Positions 1 through 4,758 of a stretch of 5,675 nt of DNA are shown one piece after another. Location: contig CABUWB010000143.1 in NCBI GenBank assembly GCA_902495025.1, forward strand, positions 1-5,675, in the 5' to 3' direction. The notes below the pieces were generated by a model. The model saw nothing but the letters and a program-made list of their open reading frames with translations, was not told the origin of the DNA and did no database searches. The position numbers and the translations under genes were made by a program. Numbering within the stretch: position 1 is the stretch's first letter; each line of letters starts with the position of its first letter. Source of the DNA: an uncultured Eubacteriales bacterium (GTDB taxonomy: Bacteria; Bacillota; Clostridia; Lachnospirales; CAG-274).

Positions 1-1239
1 AATGCCTACGAGCATAACTGGGACTTGGACAGCACCGAGGCTGTTGCGGCAATAATGAAACAGCAAGCCGAAATACAGGAGAAGATTGCAACAGCTCAGA
101 GTGAGGCAAAGCTTGAAACTTTAAAATTAGACTTTCAATCAGGAGATTTAAGCCAAGAGAGTTTTCAAAACCTTATTGATGCGACAAATGAGGAGCTTGC
201 TAATCTTAAGGAAACCTATACCAAAGCGAGAATAGACGCTATTGCACAGGCAAAGCTGATGTATACAGATGGCTCAACAGAGCTAACTAATGCTATTCAG
301 CAAGCAAATGAAGCTTATAATTCAAAGATTGCAGAATTGACAACAAAGGGTTTGCAGTTTGAAAATGATGCCATTATGGGTGCATTTCCTGAAATATCCT
401 CTGCGATGAAAGAGTCCGTAAATAAGGTATTAAGTGAAATGTATACCGAGGACGCATTTAATGACCTTGCAAATGGCACTATACCACTTACAGACAGTGT
501 TGTTACAGCTATAACACAGGCTATGAATACGGAATTTAGCGAGGTAGCTCCGGAAACAAGAAAGCATATCGGCGAGTTTTATGAGCAAATGTTACCCTCC
601 GTTGAGGAACTGCAAAAATCAATGCAGTCAATGGAGAAAGTACCACAAGCTTACGCAAATGTATTTGCACAAAGCTCTGCTATCGGTGCGGTTGGTAACA
701 ATGCAAAGGCTCTAAAGGCTTTTGGTGTTACAACTCTTAGCGCCGTATTGCCAGAGGATACAACTAAGGTGCTTGAAAGCTCTAAAACCTATGGTGAGTA
801 CTTTGCAAAAGGTATTGACAGCAGTGAAAATTTAACAGGTGTAAAAACTGCAGCTGAAAGGCTGAGAACAACGTTGACCAGTACACTTAATAAGCCTATA
901 AATGTAACTGCTCCTATTAATTATAGCTTTATAGGTCCTGTGCAAAGTTCGGGTGCCATAATAACAAAACCAAGTATAAATGTTGGCTCTAATGCAACAG
1001 GCACTACCTACTTTGGCGGTGGACTTACAACAGTAAATGAACATGGCTATGAGATTATGGACTTGCCGACAGGCACGAGGATATATCCACATTCACAAAG
1101 CGAAAAAATGATGAATAGCTCTCCAAATGTTTCTGTTTCCGTAAATGTTCAAGGCAATATATTTGGACTTGAAAATGCGGCAGAGATTATCGGGGATATG
1201 GTATGCGGTAAAATAGTTGAAACCATAAAGGCGGTGTGA
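1..1239 (+). CDS. Phage tail tape measure protein, C-terminal part (5' end outside window)
   Basis: The frame is open from base 1, so this is the last 412 residues of a longer protein. A TTG at 25 is only an internal Leu codon. Tape measure proteins fill the tail tube during assembly, set tail length and leave ahead of the DNA on infection. Visible residues 15-120 are Ala/Glu/Lys/Gln-rich and look helical or coiled coil, and residues 120-290 are further mixed helix. After a Thr/Ser/Asn/Pro-rich linker (about 295-335) comes the tail end that I know from many Bacillota tape measure proteins: GGGLTTVNEHGYEIMDLP at about 339-356, then TGTRIYPHS, then a short beta stretch SVSVNVQGNIFG and a final helix. 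No peptidase or lysozyme motif is visible in this part. The gene ends 3 bases before the gp10-like gene. That position is unusual, because tape measure genes normally follow the tube and chaperone genes. Assignment rests on the C-terminal signature; the missing N-terminus would confirm it. Confidence 0.82.
   Translation, partial: NAYEHNWDLDSTEAVAAIMKQQAEIQEKIATAQSEAKLETLKLDFQSGDLSQESFQNLIDATNEELANLKETYTKARIDAIAQAKLMYTDGSTELTNAIQQANEAYNSKIAELTTKGLQFENDAIMGAFPEISSAMKESVNKVLSEMYTEDAFNDLANGTIPLTDSVVTAITQAMNTEFSEVAPETRKHIGEFYEQMLPSVEELQKSMQSMEKVPQAYANVFAQSSAIGAVGNNAKALKAFGVTTLSAVLPEDTTKVLESSKTYGEYFAKGIDSSENLTGVKTAAERLRTTLTSTLNKPINVTAPINYSFIGPVQSSGAIITKPSINVGSNATGTTYFGGGLTTVNEHGYEIMDLPTGTRIYPHSQSEKMMNSSPNVSVSVNVQGNIFGLENAAEIIGDMVCGKIVETIKAV
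874..902 (+). promoter_or_regulatory. Possible internal sigma-A-type promoter in tape measure gene
   Basis: TTGACC at 874-879 and TATAAA at 897-902 each match the -35 and -10 consensus at five of six positions, with the ideal 17-base spacer. If active, it would start transcription about 330 bases before the gp10-like gene and feed the terminator, sheath and tube genes. It lies inside a coding sequence in AT-rich DNA, where such matches arise by chance, so this is only a candidate. Confidence 0.25.
895..935 (+). repeat. 8-base perfect inverted repeat overlapping the candidate -10 box
   Basis: CCTATAAA at 895-902 is repeated in inverted form as TTTATAGG at 928-935, with 25 bases between the arms and 33 bases from centre to centre. 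The first arm contains the candidate -10 hexamer. It could be an operator-like pair of half sites or a weak long-loop hairpin. Codon constraint alone (Lys-Pro-Ile-Asn and Ser-Phe-Ile-Gly codons) could also produce it. Confidence 0.25.
1227..1236 (+). promoter_or_regulatory. Ribosome binding site of the gp10-like gene
   Basis: AAAGGCGGTG differs from the ideal AAAGGAGGTG at one base and ends 6 bases before the ATG at 1243. It lies within the last codons of the tape measure gene. An ATG at 1239-1241 that overlaps the tape measure stop codon is in another frame and ends after four codons, so 1243 is the start. Confidence 0.75.
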
Positions 1240-1242
1240 TGT

Positions 1243-1656
1243 ATGGGATTTGAGGTTAGCGGACTTGATGAAATGACAAATGCTTTGGGTCAAGTACAAG
1301 AGTTATATCCAAGGGAAATAAAGAAATTTATGCAGACCGAGGGTACAAAGTTAAAAAATCGTACTCTAAAAACAGCAAAGTCAAATGTAAAAAAGAAAAC
1401 AGGTAACTATTTCAAAGGTATTAAGCGAGGTAAGTATTACAAATACAATGGCAACGGTGCAGACAGCATAAGAGTTTATGCCGGAAAGCCTGCACATCAT
1501 GGACATTTAATTGAATATGGACACAAGACTAAAAATGGAAACAGGACTAAGGCTTACCACACTTTCAAAACCTCGGCTGATGCCTTTGAAAGTACCTATG
1601 AAAGTGATTGTGAAAAGTTTGCTGATAAGATAACAGAACCATTAAATAAGGGGTGA
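1243..1656 (+). CDS. HK97 gp10-like phage neck / tail completion protein
   Basis: This 137-residue protein has the form of the HK97 gp10 family (small proteins at the head-tail junction or upper tail, often annotated as putative minor tail or head-tail joining protein). The N-terminus FEVSGLDEM is the usual family opening with a helix after it (about 8-48). The family's most recognisable motif, AHHGHLIEYGH, is at residues 84-94, followed by a Lys/Asn-rich loop. The C-terminal part (about 108-132) is a second helix. Residues 36-67 are very rich in Lys and Arg, which would suit a contact with DNA or with an acidic partner; that is inference. The start has a strong ribosome binding site. The next gene begins at or just past this stop codon, which suggests coupled translation. 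In most phages this gene follows capsid and connector genes; here it follows the tape measure gene. Confidence 0.82.
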   Translation: MGFEVSGLDEMTNALGQVQELYPREIKKFMQTEGTKLKNRTLKTAKSNVKKKTGNYFKGIKRGKYYKYNGNGADSIRVYAGKPAHHGHLIEYGHKTKNGNRTKAYHTFKTSADAFESTYESDCEKFADKITEPLNKG

Positions 1657-1657
1657 T
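1648..1657 (+). promoter_or_regulatory. Ribosome binding site that questions the start of the terminator gene
   Basis: AAGGGGTGAT is close to the full anti-Shine-Dalgarno complement AAGGAGGTGAT, lacking one A. It overlaps the GTG at 1653, so it cannot serve that codon, and I see no other purine-rich site just upstream of the GTG. It is well placed for the in-frame ATT at 1662, which lies 6 bases after its GGGGTG core. Confidence 0.55.
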
Positions 1658-2099
1658 AGATATTGTTACACTAAAGGATATTTTCAAATCCGTCTGCGAC
1701 CACATATCTGAAACTACAAGCATACCACTTGCTGATAGTGATTTAGAGGAGCCTGTTGAAAGACCGTCATTTAAAGTCTTTATGGATACGGTCAACACAG
1801 GTCTTTATTCATCGGGGCTAAGACAAGTCAAGGTTTACTTTAACTGCTATTATTATGCTAAAAACCAAAAGCACAGTAAATCCGAAATTTATGAAATTGA
1901 GGATAAGTTGGCTTTTTCTTTTTTAGAGCCGTTTCAGATTAAAGAACACTGCTTAGTTTATATTGATGATATTCAGTTTGAAAAGGTTGATGACGGAATA
2001 CTGAACTGCAGCTTTAACTTTGAGATTGCAACAGAGTTTATTGATGAGAGCAATATTGAAATTATGGAAGATTTACATATTAATTTAGAGGAGGAATGA
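1653..2099 (+). CDS. Phage tail terminator-like protein (DUF6838 / tail completion type)
   Basis: With a GTG start this is 148 residues. It resembles the small protein encoded directly before the sheath in clostridial contractile phages and R-type particles, known as DUF6838 or as a putative tail terminator. Family features visible are VTLKDI plus a helix at 5-20, EEPVERPSF at 32-40 leading into a beta strand, an aromatic strand VYFNCYYYAK at 61-70, a helix EIYEIEDKLAF at 78-88, and a final pair of strands at about 101-128. The C-terminus is acidic, ending LEEE. Such proteins form a ring that caps the tube and sheath and joins the tail to the neck. The start is uncertain. GTG at 1653 overlaps the upstream stop as GTGA, but the ribosome binding site fits the ATT at 1662 better, and 1662 is where relatives, as I recall them, begin (Met before VTLKDI or LTLNDV). 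The gene ends in the ribosome binding region of the sheath gene. Confidence 0.7.
   Translation: MIDIVTLKDIFKSVCDHISETTSIPLADSDLEEPVERPSFKVFMDTVNTGLYSSGLRQVKVYFNCYYYAKNQKHSKSEIYEIEDKLAFSFLEPFQIKEHCLVYIDDIQFEKVDDGILNCSFNFEIATEFIDESNIEIMEDLHINLEEE
2087..2094 (+). promoter_or_regulatory. Strong ribosome binding site deciding the sheath start
   Basis: AGAGGAGG lies only 1 base before the ATG at 2096 but 7 bases before the in-frame ATG at 2102. The second is the proper distance and gives the N-terminus MATRPTIDISF expected of the family. The site's strength fits a protein needed in large copy number. Confidence 0.75.
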
Positions 2100-2101
2100 C
2101 A

Positions 2102-3529
2102 ATGGCAACAAGACCAACTATTGATATTAGCTTTAAACAGCTCGCCACCACACTTATTCAGAGAAGTGAACGAGGTACGGCAATTTTGCTTTTAAACGAC
2201 AGCACACTTGCCGAAAACAAGGTATATGATTGGAACTATACAACAGGAGATAATACCTTAAATGCAACGGTTAAGGGAAATGCCTATACATCTGCATCAA
2301 CAGTTACAGTAGACGGTGTTTCCTACACAGCAGCACTCAAAATGGATACAAGCACAGATATTCAGTTTGAGTCGGCTGTTGACGGAAGTCTTATAATCAT
2401 CACTGCCACGGCAGATACGGTAACAGCACCAACAATAACACTTGACGGTGAGGAAGTGGCTGTTTCCAAGAACGGTGAAACAAAGCTTAACTTAAAGGCA
2501 GGCAAGCATACCATAGCTAAGGGTACAACAAATACCTATTTATATTACTTGGCTGTTAAGGTGCTTGGAACAGACGGTGTAATCACAAGAGTATATAAGA
2601 GTGTTGCTGATATTGACGATGAGGACTACAGCGAAAAGGGTTTAGCTTACATAAAAAGCTGTTTGAATTATGCTCCTTATGAGGTTGTGGTTATCAGCGG
2701 CGCAAGTGTTAAATTTGCTGACTTTGCTCCTGCCATTATGGCGGCAAGGAGTACAGGCTGGATAGCCTTTGCAGGTGAGGACGGTCCGCAGTCTGATTTG
2801 GCAAGCTGGATAAAGTCACAGGAGAATTTAGGAAGAACATATAAGGCGGTTGGTACAGAGGGCGGCAAGGACTGCAAGCATTATGTTTACTTTGACCAGA
2901 CCTGTTATGACAGGGACGGAAATCAAATGAAGGCGGTTGACTATTTGCCTAATATGCTTGGCATTATTGCATCCTGTAATGTAACAAAAGGTTGTACAAA
3001 CTTCTTATGCTCAGACTTATCAAATGTTGATGAGGTTGAGGATATTGATACTGCTGTTTCTGAGGGTCAGCTTGTTTTAACAAATGACATCGGTGGTGTA
3101 AGAATTGTAACAGGCTGCAATAGCCTTACAAGTCTTAATGGCAACACCAACACCGAAGATATGCAGTACATAGAAACCGTTGAGGCTATGGACTTAATCA
3201 GAGATGATATACGCACTGTATTCAAGACCACCTATCAGGGCAAGTTTAGAAATAAATACAAGTATCAGATGCTCTTTATTGGTGCTGTAAATCAGTATTA
3301 CTCTCAGCTTGCTAATGAGGACATTCTCGATGATGAGTTTGACAACAAGGCTGAAATTGATGTTACGGAACAGCGTTCAGCTTGGCTTGGCACAGGCAAA
3401 GCCGAGGCGGAAGATTGGGACGATGACAAGGTAAGAAGAATGGCTTTCAAAAGGTCTGTATTTATTGCAAGCAATATTAAGGTGCTTGGCAGTATGGAGA
3501 ACTTAAAGTTTACGGTTACTTTGGAATAA
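2102..3529 (+). CDS. Phage contractile tail sheath protein with an extra N-terminal domain
   Basis: This 475-residue protein forms the contractile sheath around the tail tube. It is of the clostridial / C. difficile R-type particle kind. Family hallmarks are IDISFKQLATTLIQRSERG at residues 7-25 followed by the strand TAILLLND, a segment of DIDDEDYSEKGLAYIKSCL type at about 170-188, GGVRIVTGCNSLTSL at 331-345, VEAMDLIRDDIRTVF at 360-374, and a C-terminal strand IKVLGSMENLKFTVTLE. The C-terminal region carries the sheath arms that mesh neighbouring subunits. Relatives without extra domains are about 350 residues by my recollection. The added length lies mostly between residues 36 and 162, a Thr/Val-rich beta-like region described separately. 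Start at 2102 is chosen over 2096 because of ribosome binding site spacing. The gene is followed 15 bases later by the tube gene, as in most contractile phages, so the two are probably co-expressed. Confidence 0.92.
   Translation: MATRPTIDISFKQLATTLIQRSERGTAILLLNDSTLAENKVYDWNYTTGDNTLNATVKGNAYTSASTVTVDGVSYTAALKMDTSTDIQFESAVDGSLIIITATADTVTAPTITLDGEEVAVSKNGETKLNLKAGKHTIAKGTTNTYLYYLAVKVLGTDGVITRVYKSVADIDDEDYSEKGLAYIKSCLNYAPYEVVVISGASVKFADFAPAIMAARSTGWIAFAGEDGPQSDLASWIKSQENLGRTYKAVGTEGGKDCKHYVYFDQTCYDRDGNQMKAVDYLPNMLGIIASCNVTKGCTNFLCSDLSNVDEVEDIDTAVSEGQLVLTNDIGGVRIVTGCNSLTSLNGNTNTEDMQYIETVEAMDLIRDDIRTVFKTTYQGKFRNKYKYQMLFIGAVNQYYSQLANEDILDDEFDNKAEIDVTEQRSAWLGTGKAEAEDWDDDKVRRMAFKRSVFIASNIKVLGSMENLKFTVTLE
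2207..2587 (+). other. Inserted beta-rich domain in the sheath (about residues 36-162)
   Basis: Between the first sheath strand (TAILLLND, ending at residue 33) and the conserved helix region starting near residue 165 lie about 127 residues not expected in short sheath proteins of this type. They are rich in Thr, Val, Ala and Gly, alternate hydrophobic and polar residues, and contain two copies of a T-hydrophobic-T-hydrophobic-DG turn. This suggests one or two small Ig-like or PEGA-like beta modules displayed on the outside of the tail. The boundaries are inferred by comparison with remembered relatives and could move by 10-15 residues. Confidence 0.6.
2300..2515 (+). repeat. Two degenerate protein repeats inside the sheath insert
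   Basis: Residues 67-101 begin TVTVDGVSYTAA, and residues 111-138 begin TITLDGEEVAV. Both continue through a Thr-containing strand to a glycine turn (VDGSLIIIT and KAGKHTI). The first 18 bases of each copy (2300-2317 and 2432-2449) match at 14 positions. The copies differ by several residues in length. They may be an old duplication of one beta module or just similar strand-turn-strand patterns. Confidence 0.4.
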
Positions 3530-3536
3530 GGGAGGT
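3528..3536 (+). promoter_or_regulatory. Strong ribosome binding site of the tube gene
   Basis: AAGGGAGGT overlaps the end of the sheath stop codon, and its GGAGG core ends 9 bases before the ATG at 3545. This 15-base gap is the longest intergenic gap in the window, and there is no terminator in it. Confidence 0.8.
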
Positions 3537-3544
3537 AATAAGCT

Positions 3545-3970
3545 ATGTTTGATGATAACAAGTTTTTAAAGGGTACAAGCGGAGAGGTATTTTTGAACAA
3601 TACCTTTCTTGCGGAGATTAACAAAATCAATATCAAAATGACAGGTCAGTATGAGGACTTTTCACCTGTTGGAGATTACTGTTCTCACCACATATATGTC
3701 GGCTATGACGGCGAGGGTACTCTTGAGGGTGCAAGAATTAACACAATGATTGATGCAGATTTAATTGAGGCTTATCAGAAAGGCTTAACACCTGACTACA
3801 AGATTGTAGCAAACCTTACAGACCCTAACACAGGAAAGACAGAGAGCTATATGGTAACAGGTGTGCAGTTTACTGAAATATCACCTATGGATTGGGAGGC
3901 TAAGAAACTCGCAACACGAAGTATGCCATTTACCTTTACCGAAATAAAGGTACTCTCAACAATAAACTGA
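3545..3970 (+). CDS. Phage tail tube protein, XkdM-like (DUF2001 family)
   Basis: This 141-residue protein stacks in hexameric rings to form the inner tube that the sheath drives into the host envelope. Its length and pattern fit XkdM of PBSX and the tube protein of R-type particles. Visible features are an opening GTSGEVFLNNTFLAEI at residues 10-25 (family pattern G-x-x-G-x-hydrophobic-hydrophobic), a strand to about 32, GYDGEGTLEGARI at 53-65 (the conserved Gly-x-Gly-Thr strand), a helix region MIDADLIEAYQKG at 68-80, a strand-turn DPNTGKTESYMVTGVQF at 93-109, and a C-terminal MPFTFTEIKVL at 127-137, where the family usually has a PFTF-like motif. It follows the sheath gene as expected. The next gene should be a tail assembly chaperone but is a DUF2577 gene instead. 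Confidence 0.9.
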   Translation: MFDDNKFLKGTSGEVFLNNTFLAEINKINIKMTGQYEDFSPVGDYCSHHIYVGYDGEGTLEGARINTMIDADLIEAYQKGLTPDYKIVANLTDPNTGKTESYMVTGVQFTEISPMDWEAKKLATRSMPFTFTEIKVLSTIN

Positions 3971-3971
3971 T

Positions 3972-4304
3972 ATGGATAGCTATATTGAGCTTGCAAAGGA
4001 AATACACAGCCGAAACAATCCTAAAAAGGTAGGTATTTGCGTGGGTGAGGTTACAAGCCTCACTCCCGTAAATATAAGGGTGTATTACAACGGGGAGCCT
4101 TTGGATTTTGATGAGTTTTTTAATGTTGAGGGTTTGATAAACGGAGGTACGGGAGTAACAACAGCTGAGCTGTATGTGTCAGAGTATCCCGTTAAAATCG
4201 GAGATAAATTTATTTGCATTGCAGGTAATGACAATCAATGCCTTTATGTTATCGGCAAATTTGAGAGCATAAAGGATTTATACATTTATTTGATGGAGGG
4301 ATGA
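3972..4304 (+). CDS. DUF2577 (XkdR-like) baseplate protein
   Basis: This 110-residue protein matches the DUF2577 / XkdR type, small proteins encoded beside the baseplate hub and wedge genes in PBSX-like phages. An N-terminal helix YIELAKEIHSR is followed by a compact beta-barrel-like series: KKVGICVGEVTSL with TPVNIRVYY (18-39), ELYVSEYPVKIGDKFICIAG (66-85, the VKIGDKF type motif is characteristic) and QCLYVIGKF (89-97). The fold is probably OB-like, and a role at the hub or spike is inferred from context. The ATG lies 1 base after the tube stop codon and has no Shine-Dalgarno sequence; the nearest AAAGGT (3946-3951) is 20 bases upstream of it. Translation therefore probably depends on ribosomes finishing the tube gene. 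Its place directly after the tube gene is unusual. Confidence 0.75.
   Translation: MDSYIELAKEIHSRNNPKKVGICVGEVTSLTPVNIRVYYNGEPLDFDEFFNVEGLINGGTGVTTAELYVSEYPVKIGDKFICIAGNDNQCLYVIGKFESIKDLYIYLMEG
4043..4065 (+). other. Short hairpin within the DUF2577 gene
   Basis: GGGTGAGG at 4043-4050 can pair with CCTCACTC at 4058-4065 (eight pairs, one of them G-U) around a 7-base loop. No run of T follows, so it is not a terminator. It may be chance or may affect local translation. Confidence 0.3.
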
Positions 4305-4305
4305 T

Positions 4306-4758
4306 ATGTTTCCAAGCACATTTATTGAAAATACAAAGACAGAAAATGAGACACAAGAAACAGGCATAGACTTCCTCTTTGATTACAGCACAGGACAACA
4401 CATCATCAAAAATGGTGTGCTGCCCGAGTGTACAAAGTTACAGACGGTTCAACAGTACATACAAAATGTGCTTAGAACTAAGGTAAACCTCTACGAAGTT
4501 TATTCTAAAGGTGAAGATGATATTTTCGGTATCTCGATTTATGATTACATAGGCACACGCACCTTGCCTGAAGGATATTTAAACAGTGAGTTAAAGCGTG
4601 AGGTTACGGAGCTTTTATTAAAACACCCTCTCATAAATGAAGTTAAGGATTGGTGTGGCAAAAGGAACAGGCACGGCTTGGAGATTTGTTTCACTACTGT
4701 TCTAACAGATGGCACTTTGCTTGAAACCTCGGAGAATGTGGGTGGTTTGAGTGTATAA
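4306..4758 (+). CDS. DUF2634 (XkdS / gp25-like) baseplate wedge protein
   Basis: This 150-residue protein fits DUF2634 (XkdS), a relative of the T4 gp25 / gpW baseplate wedge family, which helps trigger sheath contraction. Visible parts are a disordered polar N-terminus (about 6-20), the strand pair IDFLFDYSTGQHIIKNGVLP at 21-40, the helix LQTVQQYIQNVLRTK at 45-59, then NLYEVYSKGEDDIFGISIYDYIG (61-83; relatives have a Y-G-x-D/E loop here for the gp25 signature), a helix ELKREVTELLLKHP at 95-108, and final strands GLEICFTTVLTDGTLLE at 124-140. GGAGGG at 4295-4300 lies 5 bases before the ATG at 4306. An ATG at 4301 overlapping the previous stop is out of frame and gives only a short peptide. 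The 3' end overlaps the hub gene by 8 bases. A baseplate J-like gene (XkdT) usually comes next but does not here. Confidence 0.82.
   Translation: MFPSTFIENTKTENETQETGIDFLFDYSTGQHIIKNGVLPECTKLQTVQQYIQNVLRTKVNLYEVYSKGEDDIFGISIYDYIGTRTLPEGYLNSELKREVTELLLKHPLINEVKDWCGKRNRHGLEICFTTVLTDGTLLETSENVGGLSV

Noticed and set aside
25..27. TTG at 25 as the start of the first gene
   Set aside because: The frame is open back to base 1, no ribosome binding site precedes the TTG, and the protein is clearly the end of a longer tape measure.
336..370. TTGACA at about 336 (and another near 816) as a promoter -35 box
   Set aside because: No -10-like hexamer lies at a 16-18 base distance from either.
832..1299. 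Minus-strand open frames opposite the tape measure and gp10-like genes (832-1092 and 1093-1299)
   Set aside because: Their translations are low-complexity and rich in Cys, Tyr and His with no recognisable family. They lie fully opposite well-supported genes, so they are shadows.
1387..1405. In-phase slippery heptamer A AAA AAG in the gp10-like gene, possible programmed -1 frameshift
   Set aside because: The -1 frame meets a stop codon after three more codons and the zero frame encodes the complete gp10-like protein, so a shift would make no useful product.
1565..1798. Minus-strand open frame opposite the gp10-like and terminator genes
   Set aside because: No recognisable protein; overlaps two supported genes on the other strand.
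2677..3636. Minus-strand open frames opposite the sheath and tube genes (2677-2877 and 3304-3636)
   Set aside because: Their Leu/Ser-rich translations are what the reverse strand of Glu/Asp/Lys-rich coding DNA gives. No family resemblance is visible.
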